A stretch of DNA of 64,000 nt from Streptomyces sp. B21-105 (GTDB taxonomy: Bacteria > Actinomycetota > Actinomycetes > Streptomycetales > Streptomycetaceae), in contig NZ_JARUMJ010000001.1 of the NCBI RefSeq assembly GCF_036898465.1, positions 4,836,001 to 4,900,000 on the forward strand, written 5' to 3'. Shown piece after piece: positions 43,782 through 51,419 of this stretch. The stretch's first letter is position 1, and every line of letters starts with the position of its first letter. A model generated the notes under the pieces. The model was given only the letters and a program-made list of their open reading frames with translations. It did no database searches and had not been told where the DNA came from. The position numbers and the translations under genes were made by a program.

Positions 43782-44262
43782 CGCGCACCCGGACCGGGCG
43801 CCGTCACCACCCGGGCGGCGCCCCCGCGGTGCCGCCCGCGTCGTGTGGGCGTCGCGCGGTTCCGGGACGTACGACCCTTCCTGTGGACTGAGCAGAGGTG
43901 GGTCCTGCTCAGCCGCACGCCCCGGACGGTCTTGGGCGCACTGGTTACCGGCGTACTCGACCCCGGGGCAGCGACACGCATCCGGTGCGTGGTCCGAACC
44001 CGGGAGGCCGGCTCCCGCACGACCTGGACATATGGATACGGCCAAAGGTGACGGGGAGGCCCCGAGTCATCTCGCTGGTGGAGCCGGGGGCCCCGCACAC
44101 CGGCGCCGTACCCGGCGTCCCAGATCGCACGGTCACCGTAGCCCGAACGACCCATCGCGCCGCAAGCCCAGAAGCCGACCATCGCACGATCGAGCTGAAA
44201 CGACGTTATGCATGCTCCAGAGCGAGCAGCTGACAACCCCGCGCCGGCCGGTGCCCGAGCGG
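43782..44262. other. Long intergenic stretch, possible decayed coding remnant
   Basis: Between the oxidoreductase and the MerR-type gene nothing is clearly functional. A 68-codon frame (43845-44051) with good codon bias is listed separately. A lower-GC stretch at 44140-44220 includes CGACGTTATGCATGCTCC. No terminator is clear. Confidence 0.4.
43845..44051 (+). CDS. Doubtful small ORF
   Basis: A GTG-initiated frame of 68 residues reads GVARFRDVRPFLWTEQRW and continues VLLSRTPRTVLGALVTGV. Third positions are GC-rich as in real genes, but there is no ribosome site and no recognised family. It may be a fragment of a lost gene. Confidence 0.25.
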   Translation: MGVARFRDVRPFLWTEQRWVLLSRTPRTVLGALVTGVLDPGAATRIRCVVRTREAGSRTTWTYGYGQR

Positions 44263-44601
44263 TCAGTCGGAACCGCCGGGCGCCCCGTTCGCGGCCCGGT
44301 GGTATTCGGCGTTGATGCGCTGCGCCTCCTCGAGCTGGTCCTCGAGGATGACGATGCGGCAGGCGGCCTCGATCGGAGTCCCCCGGTCGACGAGTTCGCG
44401 GGCGCGGGCGGCGATCCGCAGCTGGTAGCGGGAGTACCGGCGATGTCCGCCCTCCGAGCGCAGCGGGGTGATCAGCCGCGCCTCACCGAGGGCTCGCAGG
44501 AACCCCGGGGTGGCTCCGATCATCTCGGCTGCCCGGCCCATCGTGTATGCGGGGTAGTCGTCGTCGTCCAGACGATCACCGAGAGGGTTGTCCGTTGTCA
44601 T
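44263..44601 (-). CDS. MerR-type HTH regulator, short form
   Basis: The 112-residue protein has a MerR winged helix (about residues 16-85: YTMGRAAEMIGATPGFLRALGEARLITPLRSEGGHRRYSR in sense) with the diagnostic GGHRRYS wing and then a short helical C-terminus (RIVILEDQLEEAQRINAEY). It lacks an effector domain, so it may resemble HspR- or BldC-like regulators. The ATG has GAGGTG upstream. A 32-bp palindrome lies 26-57 bp upstream and could be its operator or a terminator. Confidence 0.8.
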   Translation of the reverse strand: MTTDNPLGDRLDDDDYPAYTMGRAAEMIGATPGFLRALGEARLITPLRSEGGHRRYSRYQLRIAARARELVDRGTPIEAACRIVILEDQLEEAQRINAEYHRAANGAPGGSD

Positions 44602-44626
44602 GTCACCTCGCTGTGCAACGCGTCGA

Positions 44627-44658
44627 GGGGCCCTGGTGCCGTACGGCACCAGGGCCCC
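44627..44658. terminator. Perfect 32-bp palindrome in the divergent MerR-GvpU gap
   Basis: Arms GGGGCCCTGGTGCCGT and its complement meet without a spacer at 44642/44643. As RNA it is a very strong hairpin. In a divergent region a terminator is unexpected unless another transcript arrives from the right on the reverse strand; an autoregulatory operator is the alternative. Confidence 0.55.
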
Positions 44659-44919
44659 GAGGGAAATTCAACACCATCCGTCGGCCTTGCCGCTGTGCCG
44701 ACCTTCCGTTACCGCCGGTCGGCCCCTCCGGCCAGGGGCCGCCGGGAGCCGTCCGTGGCGCTCCGCGCGACCCTGCCGCACCAGCGGCAGACGGAAGCGA
44801 GAGACCGTACTCAAGCCGAAGCCCTCACGCTCTGGTGACGAGACGGACCCTCCGGGAGGAAACGTCCGGAATGCTGGAGGCCTGACCCCGGTCTCAGCAA
44901 CGGCATAAAATGTGCTCTC
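44659..44919. other. Divergent promoter region between MerR-type gene and gvpU
   Basis: No gene is clear. The rightward promoter of the GvpU-like gene lies at 44882-44911. The reverse strand may carry a short RNA ending in the palindrome at 44627-44658. Confidence 0.4.
44882..44911 (+). promoter_or_regulatory. Promoter of the GvpU-like gene
   Basis: CTGACC at 44882-44887 and TAAAAT at 44906-44911 are 18 bp apart. The ATG at 44920 lies eight bases beyond, so the mRNA is nearly leaderless. Confidence 0.6.
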
Positions 44920-45291
44920 ATGTCGAACCCCGATGAGCTGCTCGTCGCCATCTCCGCCGCGGTGGAGTCCGAGCCGAGCAATCAGATGTCGCTGACCGTG
45001 GTCGTGGGCGGCGCCGTCATCACCGGCCGGCTGGCGCCGGAGGCCGTGTGGAGAGAACGGGTGGCGGAGGTCCTGAAGGACTCCGACCGGCTCGGCCCGT
45101 TCTCCGAGATCTTCGCCAGTGACCCGCGACAGGGCAGGACCGTCGGCGAGGCGCCCACGCACCTGCACTTCCATCTGGCCCGCATCCTGCAGGGCAACCT
45201 GGGGATCCCCGAGGCGGGCGGCATGTACCGGGTCGCGATCAAGGACGTCGGCGCGTGGACCGTGGGCGACTTCAGCTACTTCGACCGGTGA
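44920..45291 (+). CDS. gvpU: GvpU-like gas vesicle accessory protein
   Basis: The 123-residue protein matches my recollection of actinobacterial GvpU-type accessory proteins: SLTVVVGGAVITGRLAPEAVW, PTHLHFHLARILQG, GGMYRVAIKDVGAWTVGDFSYFD. In Bacillus megaterium GvpU is an accessory of the gas vesicle cluster. No other gvp genes are in this window, so it is stand-alone here and its role is uncertain. The protein is soluble with alternating beta-strands. The start fits a near-leaderless promoter. Confidence 0.6.
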   Translation: MSNPDELLVAISAAVESEPSNQMSLTVVVGGAVITGRLAPEAVWRERVAEVLKDSDRLGPFSEIFASDPRQGRTVGEAPTHLHFHLARILQGNLGIPEAGGMYRVAIKDVGAWTVGDFSYFDR

Positions 45292-45310
45292 GCCGCGGGC
45301 CCGTCCGCGT

Positions 45311-45380
45311 GTCATGAGGAACATGTCATGAGGAACATGTCATGAGGAACATGTCCTGAGGAACGTGTCCTGAGGAAGCA
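45311..45380. repeat. Five copies of a 14-bp tandem repeat
   Basis: Three perfect copies of GTCATGAGGAACAT (45311-45352) are followed by GTCCTGAGGAACGT and GTCCTGAGGAAGCA. It follows the gvpU-like stop by 19 bp, between that gene and the convergent CBS-domain gene. Confidence 0.95.
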
Positions 45381-45420
45381 GAGCGGCGGCCGACGGTCAC
45401 GGAACCGCGCACCGGACGGA

Positions 45421-45741
45421 TCAGTGGCAGAGGGCGAGGACGACGTCCCGCAGTCGGATCCGGTCCGTGTACGCGGAACTGTCGCGGAAGGCGGCGAGCC
45501 CGGCCAGGGTGACCATGCCCGTGCTCTGGTCGTCGCCGTCGCACACGGTCAGGTACGCGACACGGGCGCCTGTCATGACGGCCAGGGCGACCTCGACGGT
45601 CATGTCGTCGCTGACCCGGGGCGGGCGCGCGTCGACGCCGTCCGCCATGGTCTTGGTCAGGGCAGTGGGCGGGCCTGTGGGCAGGGCGGTGGGCGCGGGG
45701 GCGGGGCGTGCCGTGCGGTACTGCGTCTGAGCCGGCGTCAA
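45421..45741 (-). CDS. CBS-domain fragment protein
   Basis: The 106-residue protein has one CBS-like half (VSDDMTVEVALAVMTGARVAYLTV, GMVTLAGLAAFRDSSAYTDR, LRDVVLALC) behind a Pro/Thr/Ala N-terminus. It may bind adenosine nucleotides as a dimer. I used a TTG start at 45741 because GGAGG is five bases upstream; an internal ATG at 45648 lacks a good site. It is downstream of helicase 2 with a 124-bp gap. Confidence 0.7.
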   Translation of the reverse strand: MTPAQTQYRTARPAPAPTALPTGPPTALTKTMADGVDARPPRVSDDMTVEVALAVMTGARVAYLTVCDGDDQSTGMVTLAGLAAFRDSSAYTDRIRLRDVVLALCH

Positions 45742-45865
45742 AGGTGCCTCCTGCGTGCGGTGTGAGGGGTGCTGCGGGGTGTGGGTCGGGTGCGGGGCGT
45801 GCCGGGGGCGCGCCGGGGCCCGGGGAGAGCGCTGCCTCCCCGGGCCCCGGCGGCCGGCACCGGTC

Positions 45866-47341
45866 TCAGGCGGCCGAGTCGAGGTCGGGCCGCCGCGGCG
45901 TCCGGCGGCGTACCGCCGCGACGACCGGCCGCCCCTGGCCGGGGCGGCCCCGGCGGCCCCGGGACGGCGACGACGAGCGGCGGGGACGTTCCACCACCGG
46001 CGCGGTGATGACGACCGGGACGCCGGACGGGGTCCGGGCTCCGGTGATACGGCTCAGCTCCGCCTCGCCCGACCGGACCGGGGTGACGCGCGCGTTGATG
46101 CCGGCGTCGGCCATCAGCCGGGTCATGCCGCGGCGCTGGTGGGGCAGGACGAGGGTGACGACGGTGCCGGACTCGCCGGCGCGGGCGGTGCGGCCGCCGC
46201 GGTGCAGGTAGTCCTTGTGGTCGCCGGGCGGGTCGACGTTGACGACGAGGTCGAGGTTGTCGACGTGGATGCCGCGGGCGGCGACGTTGGTGGCGACCAG
46301 GACCGTGACGTGACCGTCCTTGAACTGGGCCAGGGTGCGGTTGCGCTGCGACTGGGACTTGCCGCCGTGCAGGGCGGCCGCGCGGACCCCGTTTCCGAGC
46401 AGGTGGCCGGTCAGCCGGTCCACCGCGTGCTTGGTGTCCAGGAACATGATCACTTTGCCGTCCCGCGCCGCGATCTCGGTCGTCGTCCGGTTCTTGTCCG
46501 CGTCGTGGACGTGCAGGACGTGGTGATCCATCGTGGTCACCGCACCGGCCGACGGGTCCACGGAGTGGACGACGGGGTCGGTCAGGTAGCGGCGCACCAG
46601 CAGGTCCACGTTGCGGTCCAGGGTGGCCGAGAACAGCATCCGCTGCCCGCCCGGAGCGACCTGGTCGAGCAGGGCGGTGACCTGTGGCATGAAGCCCATG
46701 TCGGTCATCTGGTCGGCTTCGTCGAGGACGGTGACGGCGACCTGGTCCAGCCGGCAGTCACCTCGGTCGATGAGGTCCTTGAGGCGTCCCGGGGTGGCGA
46801 CGACGACTTCGGCGCCGCCGCGCAGCGCGTGCGCCTGCCGGCCGATCGGCATGCCGCCGACGACGGTGGCGATGCGCAGGCGCACGGCGCGGGCGTAGGG
46901 GGTGAGGGCGTCGGTGACCTGCTGGGCCAGTTCCCGGGTGGGGACGAGGACGAGGGCCAGCGGCTGGCGCGGCTCGGCGCGCTGTCCCGCGGTGCGGGCG
47001 AGCAGGGCGAGGCCGAAGGCGAGGGTCTTTCCGGAGCCGGTGCGGCCGCGGCCCAGGACGTCCCGGCCGGCCAGCGAGTTCGGCAGCGTCGCGCCCTGGA
47101 TCGGGAACGGCACGCTCACGCCTTGCTGGCCGAGTGCGGCCAGCAACGGTTCCGGCAGGGCGAGTTCGGCGAACGACTCGACGGCCGGCAGCGCGGGCGT
47201 GACCGTCTTCGGCGGCGCGAACTCGGCCGACGCGGTCTGCCGGTTTCCATAGCCGTGGGAGCGGCGCGAAACACCGGAACGGCCGGTGGCGGCGCTTCCT
47301 CGGGATCGGCCGTATGTGCGGGTCGTGCGGTCGCGATTCAT
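45866..47341 (-). CDS. DEAD-box RNA helicase, copy 2
   Basis: The 491-residue helicase has all DEAD-box motifs with the same sequence order as copy 1 (Q motif VPFPIQGATLPN, GRTGSGKT, PTRELAQQ, DEADQM, FSATLD, HRGGRTARAG). The N-terminal 50 residues differ and the C-terminal tail is shorter and Arg/Pro-rich rather than RGG. A GGAGA site precedes the ATG. The gene lies downstream of csp2 and a terminator-like hairpin, mirroring locus 1. Nucleotide tracts of 161 and 177 bp are identical to copy 1. Confidence 0.95.
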   Translation of the reverse strand: MNRDRTTRTYGRSRGSAATGRSGVSRRSHGYGNRQTASAEFAPPKTVTPALPAVESFAELALPEPLLAALGQQGVSVPFPIQGATLPNSLAGRDVLGRGRTGSGKTLAFGLALLARTAGQRAEPRQPLALVLVPTRELAQQVTDALTPYARAVRLRIATVVGGMPIGRQAHALRGGAEVVVATPGRLKDLIDRGDCRLDQVAVTVLDEADQMTDMGFMPQVTALLDQVAPGGQRMLFSATLDRNVDLLVRRYLTDPVVHSVDPSAGAVTTMDHHVLHVHDADKNRTTTEIAARDGKVIMFLDTKHAVDRLTGHLLGNGVRAAALHGGKSQSQRNRTLAQFKDGHVTVLVATNVAARGIHVDNLDLVVNVDPPGDHKDYLHRGGRTARAGESGTVVTLVLPHQRRGMTRLMADAGINARVTPVRSGEAELSRITGARTPSGVPVVITAPVVERPRRSSSPSRGRRGRPGQGRPVVAAVRRRTPRRPDLDSAA

Positions 47342-47459
47342 GCGGGATCTCCTCGATGCGGGCACGTATCAAGGAATTCCCGCAGCAAAGTGAACGGCGC
47401 TGAGAATCGCGAGAACGAGCCGGTGACGACAGGGCGGAATCGCCCTGGAAAACAAAACG

Positions 47460-47495
47460 AGCTGGGGCCCGCACCCCCAGGTGCGGGCCCCAGCT
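47460..47495 (-). terminator. Hairpin between csp2 and helicase 2
   Basis: AGCTGGGGCCCGCACC at 47460-47475 pairs perfectly with 47480-47495 around CCCA. It contains GGGGCCCGCAC, shared with the locus 1 hairpin. Confidence 0.85.
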
Positions 47496-47519
47496 GCGAA
47501 GAACGCGTCTGTGCCGGTG

Positions 47520-47723
47520 TCAGGCGATGACGATGTTCTCGGCCGTCGGGCCCTTCTGGCCCTGGGCGATGTCGAACGACACCTTCTGGCCCTCGAGCAG
47601 CTCACGGAAGCCCTGGGCAGAGATGTTGGAGTAGTGGGCGAAGACGTCGGCGCCGCCGCCGTCCTGCTCGATGAAGCCGAAGCCCTTTTCAGCGTTGAAC
47701 CACTTCACGGTGCCAGTAGCCAT
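47520..47723 (-). CDS. Cold-shock domain protein, locus 2
   Basis: The 67-residue cold-shock protein has RNP1 KGFGFIE and [13 protein letters not shown]. It is about 80% identical to locus 1 by eye ([20 protein letters not shown]). A CGAAGGAG site precedes the ATG. The promoter candidate GTGCTACTGT lies about 115-120 bp upstream, giving a long 5' UTR. Downstream are the hairpin and helicase 2. Confidence 0.95.
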   Translation of the reverse strand: MATGTVKWFNAEKGFGFIEQDGGGADVFAHYSNISAQGFRELLEGQKVSFDIAQGQKGPTAENIVIA

Positions 47724-48332
47724 TGTGTTTCTCCTTCGGAGACGGTGTCAGGAATACGCCCTGTGCGGATTCCGTGTCGCCGTGATGATCAGCCGTCGGA
47801 AAGACCTTCTGGCAACCACACCTGCAACTGACAACGACAGTAGCACGTCGTGATCGGCCCTGTGCGGCGAATAACTTCGAGCCGTTCGCGACCCCAGAAA
47901 TATTCCAGGGGCGCTGCGGCCATTTCTCATTTCGCCAAAACAGATATTGCCCTCCCGGGCCATGACGTTGTGGGCCCGGTGCACGGGCGGGCCCGGTGCA
48001 CGGGCGGGCCCGGTGCGCGGGGTGCTCGACCGTGGGCCGGTCGGCGCGGACGCTGTCGAGGTGGATCGTCCGCTTGCGCACCCCGCGGCCGAGCGGGCCC
48101 TGGTGTCGAGCGGCCGTGATGCAACCATGTTCTCCGCGGTCTGCGGCCCGCGGCCCGCCCGAAATGACGACCGGAACACACTCCTGCGAAGCCCGCGCAC
48201 TGCTCCGATAACATGTTCGAACTCGCGACGAACGCCCCTGCTTGTCCGTCCCTCTACCGGAAGGGCAGGCCGGACAGCGCGAAAATACCTGTTCAGCCCA
48301 CATCTCACACACTGGTCAGACAATTGATATCT
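47724..48332. other. Long intergenic region, csp2 leader and tandem repeats
   Basis: The left part is the csp2 leader, with a TACTGT -10 at 47837-47842 on the reverse strand. The right part contains a 17-bp repeat array (47972-48022). No further gene is evident, though reverse frames are long; their codon pattern is not convincing. Confidence 0.5.
47972..48022. repeat. Three copies of a 17-bp repeat
   Basis: GGGCCCGGTGCACGGGC occurs at 47972-47988 and 47989-48005, then a diverged copy GGGCCCGGTGCGCGGGG at 48006-48022. Each contains the palindrome GTGCAC or GTGCGC. Confidence 0.85.
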
Positions 48333-49745
48333 ATGCCATCACGGGTGTTCTCGCGAATAAAGGGCAGCGTCGCGTCCTCCTCGTGGCGCCGGCCGCAGGC
48401 CGTCCTGTGGGCGGCGGCCGGTGTGGCGGCGCTCGGACTCTTTGTCGTGCTGGAGTTCGTCGCGCGTCACTACGGTCTGCCGGGGCCGATCACCAGTCAG
48501 GCGCGTGAGGTGATATTTCCGCCGAAATCGGGCGGACTGCTGTACGCCAGCATGGCGTTGATGCTGGTGGTGGTGGACTGGCGGCAACGGTTCATCGCGG
48601 TCGGCGCCGCGATCGGCATCGACGTCGGCTTCCTGCTGGTCCGGTGGGCGGCCGGCATCGAGGTGACGGAGGGTCACCCCTTCGGCAACGGGGCGCTGTG
48701 GGTGACCCTGGGCTGCGTGGTCGTCGCGCTCACGCGCCGCACCGGCCGTGACCGCGCCCTCCTGCTGAAGGGCGCCGGGCTGGCGCTGCTGCTGATGGCC
48801 GGCCGCAAGACCGGGGACACCTGGCTGCTCATCACCTCCACCACCCGCCCGACGGTGCTCGACCAGTACGTGGCGATCGCCGATCACGCGCTGGGCAACC
48901 CGTCGTGGCTCGTGGGACGGGCCGTCACGGCCACCGGCGCGATCGGCTTCAACGTCCTGGACTTCGTCTACGGCCAACTGCCGGTGGCCGCGGTCCTCGT
49001 CGCGCTGTACCAACTCCGGAACGTGGCGGCCGAGCGCCGCTTTCCGCGCCATCATCTGGTGCGCACGTTCCTGGCGATCGGTCTCCTCGGCCCGGGCATC
49101 TACATGATCTTCCCGGTGGTCGGACCGATCTTCGCCTACGGCGACGGCAGCGAGCACTGGGCCGCGGTCAGCCTGTGGCAGGAGTCGCACCCCAGCGTGC
49201 AGTGGGCGGTGGCCGATCTGTGGCCGACGACGCCGCCGCCGATCGGCCCCCCGCACCCGATGCCGTTCGACGGGGTCACCCCGCGCAACTGCATGCCCAG
49301 CCTGCACACGGCTTGGGCCACCGCGATCTTCATCCACACCCGCAGGGGCCCGCGGACGCTGCGGTACGCCGGCGCGTTCTGGCTGGTCGCCACGCTCGCC
49401 GCGACGCTGGGGTTCGGCTTCCACTACGGCGCGGACCTCCTCGCCGGCGTGGTGTTCACGCTCACGATCGAGGGAGCCCTGCGCGCCCACGACCGAGGCT
49501 GGGACCGGTCGGGCGTCCGGCTGGTCGCGTACGGGACGACGGTCTTCGCCGCGCTCCTGCTGTCGTACCGCTACCTGCCGCTGGAGATGGCCCGGCACCC
49601 GTGGTTCTACGGACCGCTCCTCGTCCTGGCGATGGTCTCCGTCATCTACGCCTACCTGCGCACCATCGAGGCGTGGCGGCCGAAGCCGGTGCTGCCCCGC
49701 CAGGCGGAACCACAGGAGCACGCCTCCGCGGTGAAACCGCTGTGA
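48333..49745 (+). CDS. PAP2-type integral membrane phosphatase/transferase
   Basis: The 470-residue protein has about ten TM segments. The PAP2/AUR1-like active site is in the C-terminal half: CMPSLHTAWATA (about residue 330) and GFHYGADLLAG (about 365), giving the two catalytic His and Asp. Such proteins act on lipid or inositol phosphates at the outer face. The N-terminal half (residues 20-210) is a further membrane domain. The ATG at 48333 lacks a clear Shine-Dalgarno; alternatives exist a few codons downstream. Confidence 0.8.
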   Translation: MPSRVFSRIKGSVASSSWRRPQAVLWAAAGVAALGLFVVLEFVARHYGLPGPITSQAREVIFPPKSGGLLYASMALMLVVVDWRQRFIAVGAAIGIDVGFLLVRWAAGIEVTEGHPFGNGALWVTLGCVVVALTRRTGRDRALLLKGAGLALLLMAGRKTGDTWLLITSTTRPTVLDQYVAIADHALGNPSWLVGRAVTATGAIGFNVLDFVYGQLPVAAVLVALYQLRNVAAERRFPRHHLVRTFLAIGLLGPGIYMIFPVVGPIFAYGDGSEHWAAVSLWQESHPSVQWAVADLWPTTPPPIGPPHPMPFDGVTPRNCMPSLHTAWATAIFIHTRRGPRTLRYAGAFWLVATLAATLGFGFHYGADLLAGVVFTLTIEGALRAHDRGWDRSGVRLVAYGTTVFAALLLSYRYLPLEMARHPWFYGPLLVLAMVSVIYAYLRTIEAWRPKPVLPRQAEPQEHASAVKPL

Positions 49746-49749
49746 CGTG

Positions 49750-49773
49750 CGCCTCGGGCTGAAGCCTGAGGCG
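49750..49773. terminator. Hairpin between convergent PAP2 and MFS genes
   Basis: CGCCTCGGGCT at 49750-49760 pairs with AGCCTGAGGCG at 49763-49773 with one mismatch. It lies between the PAP2 stop (49745) and MFS stop (49788) and can serve both. Confidence 0.65.
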
Positions 49774-49787
49774 CTCCGCTCCCGGTC

Positions 49788-51278
49788 TTACCGGCGCTTC
49801 GCAGGTCGGACCGTGGTCCGCTTGCGGAGTACGAGGCCGACGAGCAGGGCGCCGGCGAGGGCGACGGCACCGGCGGTGACCATGCCCGCGTGCAGGCCGC
49901 CCAGGATGTCGGCGCGGGACGGGACGGCGCCCGACGAGAGGGCGTCGGTGCGGGCGGCGGCGATCGCGCTCAGACCCGAGACGCCGATCGCGGCCAGGTA
50001 CTGCGGCAGCTGCGACAGCCCGCCGACGACGCCCTGGTCCTCCTCGGTGACTCCGGTGGTCATCACGGTGATGAAGGAGACGACGCTGAAGACGTGGCCG
50101 AGTCCCATCACGGAGGACGTGACGAGCAGGGCGGCCAGGTCCACGTCCTGGGGCAGGGCGAACATCGCCACCGTGCCGGCACCCTGGACGAGCAGGCCCG
50201 CGGCCAGCACCCGCACCCCGCCGAACCGGCCGAGCAGCCGGGCGACGTACATACCGCCGAGCGTGGCGGCGGCGCCCTCGCCGAGGTAGCTCAGACCCGC
50301 CTGGAGGGCGGTGAAGCCCAGCACGTCCTGCATGTACAGGCTCAGCAGCACGGTCGTGCCGGCGCACATGCCGAAGGTGATGACGCCGAACAGCCCCGAC
50401 CACTTCACGGACGGCCGGTTCAGCACGGACAACGGCACCAGCGGCTCCGGGTGGCGCCGCTCGACCAGCAGGAACGCGACCAGCAGCACCAGGCCACCGA
50501 CGATCGGGCCGAGCGCCGCGGGCTGCGTCCAGCCCTCGTCACCGCCGGTGGAGATGCCGTAGACCAGACCGAACAGGCCGAGCGTGGCCAGGATCGCGCC
50601 GGGGATGTCCATCCGGCGGGCGGCGCCGGACTCGTGGATCGCCGGCAGGGCCAGCGCGCCGGCCAGCGCCAGCGCTCCCATCACGCACAGCGCGACCATG
50701 GTCCAGCGCCAGCTGAAGCCGTTGGTGATGACACCGCCGCCGAGCGCGCCGAACACGAAGCCGAGCGACATGACGGCGCCGTTGAGGCCCAGGGCGCGGG
50801 CACGCTTGGGGCCCTCCTGGAAGTAGCCGGTCATCAGGGCGATGGCGGACGGGGCGATCATCGCGGCGGCGGTGCCCTGGCCGATGCGGGCGGCGATCAG
50901 CATGCCGGGGCTGTTCGCGAGGGCGGCGCCGAGGGAGAACAGGGTGAAGACGGCGACGCCGAGGGTGAACAGCCGCTTGCGGCCGATCAGGTCGGCGACC
51001 CGGGCGAACAGGGGCAGCAGGCTCGCCGACGGCAGCAGGCTGGCGGTGGCCACCCAGCCCAGGGTGCCCGCGGAGGAGAAGCCGAGGGCGGTGCCGATGT
51101 CGGGCAGGGCGACGGTGACGATGGAGAAGTCCAGGCCGCACATGAAGGTGGCGCAGCACAGGGTGATCAGCGCCAGCCACTCGTGTGTGCCGAAGACGGC
51201 GCCGTCGGCGGCGGGTTCGGGCGGTGCGGCGGCCTCGCGCGTCGCGTGGACGGGCGGTGAGGATTCGGTGACGGCCAT
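49788..51278 (-). CDS. MFS drug exporter, 14-TM DHA2 type
   Basis: The 496-residue transporter has about 14 TM segments and the DHA2 family signature DFSIVTVALPDIGTALGFS in the first. Motif A is FARVADLIGRKRLFTLGV; motif C is near LGFVFGALGGGVIT. It probably exports toxic compounds by proton antiport. It is divergent from a LysR-type gene with a 141-bp regulatory gap, the usual arrangement for a repressor- or activator-controlled efflux pump. Confidence 0.9.
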   Translation of the reverse strand: MAVTESSPPVHATREAAAPPEPAADGAVFGTHEWLALITLCCATFMCGLDFSIVTVALPDIGTALGFSSAGTLGWVATASLLPSASLLPLFARVADLIGRKRLFTLGVAVFTLFSLGAALANSPGMLIAARIGQGTAAAMIAPSAIALMTGYFQEGPKRARALGLNGAVMSLGFVFGALGGGVITNGFSWRWTMVALCVMGALALAGALALPAIHESGAARRMDIPGAILATLGLFGLVYGISTGGDEGWTQPAALGPIVGGLVLLVAFLLVERRHPEPLVPLSVLNRPSVKWSGLFGVITFGMCAGTTVLLSLYMQDVLGFTALQAGLSYLGEGAAATLGGMYVARLLGRFGGVRVLAAGLLVQGAGTVAMFALPQDVDLAALLVTSSVMGLGHVFSVVSFITVMTTGVTEEDQGVVGGLSQLPQYLAAIGVSGLSAIAAARTDALSSGAVPSRADILGGLHAGMVTAGAVALAGALLVGLVLRKRTTVRPAKRR

Positions 51279-51330
51279 GAGGGGTCCTTCCTGGTGTCTC
51301 GCTGGCTGTCCCAGCGTCGAATGGGCGGAC

Positions 51331-51357
51331 CTGCGCAACAAGGACGATCTGTGCAAC
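51331..51357. promoter_or_regulatory. Direct repeat in the MFS-LysR divergent promoter
   Basis: CTGCGCAAC at 51331-51339 and CTGTGCAAC at 51349-51357 are 18 bp apart. CGATC flanks the second copy on both sides. LysR regulators bind such sites in shared promoters. Confidence 0.45.
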
Positions 51358-51419
51358 GATCGATTCGCCGGGCTCATCGTTCGAGGTCGCAGGCGTGAGG
51401 AGGTGCGGGAGAACCGGTC

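Noticed and set aside
43580..44236. Reverse frame of 218 codons antisense to the 3' end of the oxidoreductase and the intergenic gap
   Set aside because: No ribosome site, no domain and half of it is antisense to a real gene.
44263..44601. Assignment as BldC
   Set aside because: The protein has a MerR-type wing and longer C-terminal helix than BldC, which is about 68 residues; only the general family is supported.
47689..48323. Reverse frames of about 200 codons upstream of csp2
   Set aside because: They overlap the csp2 leader and repeat array, differ in composition from real genes and have no recognised domain.
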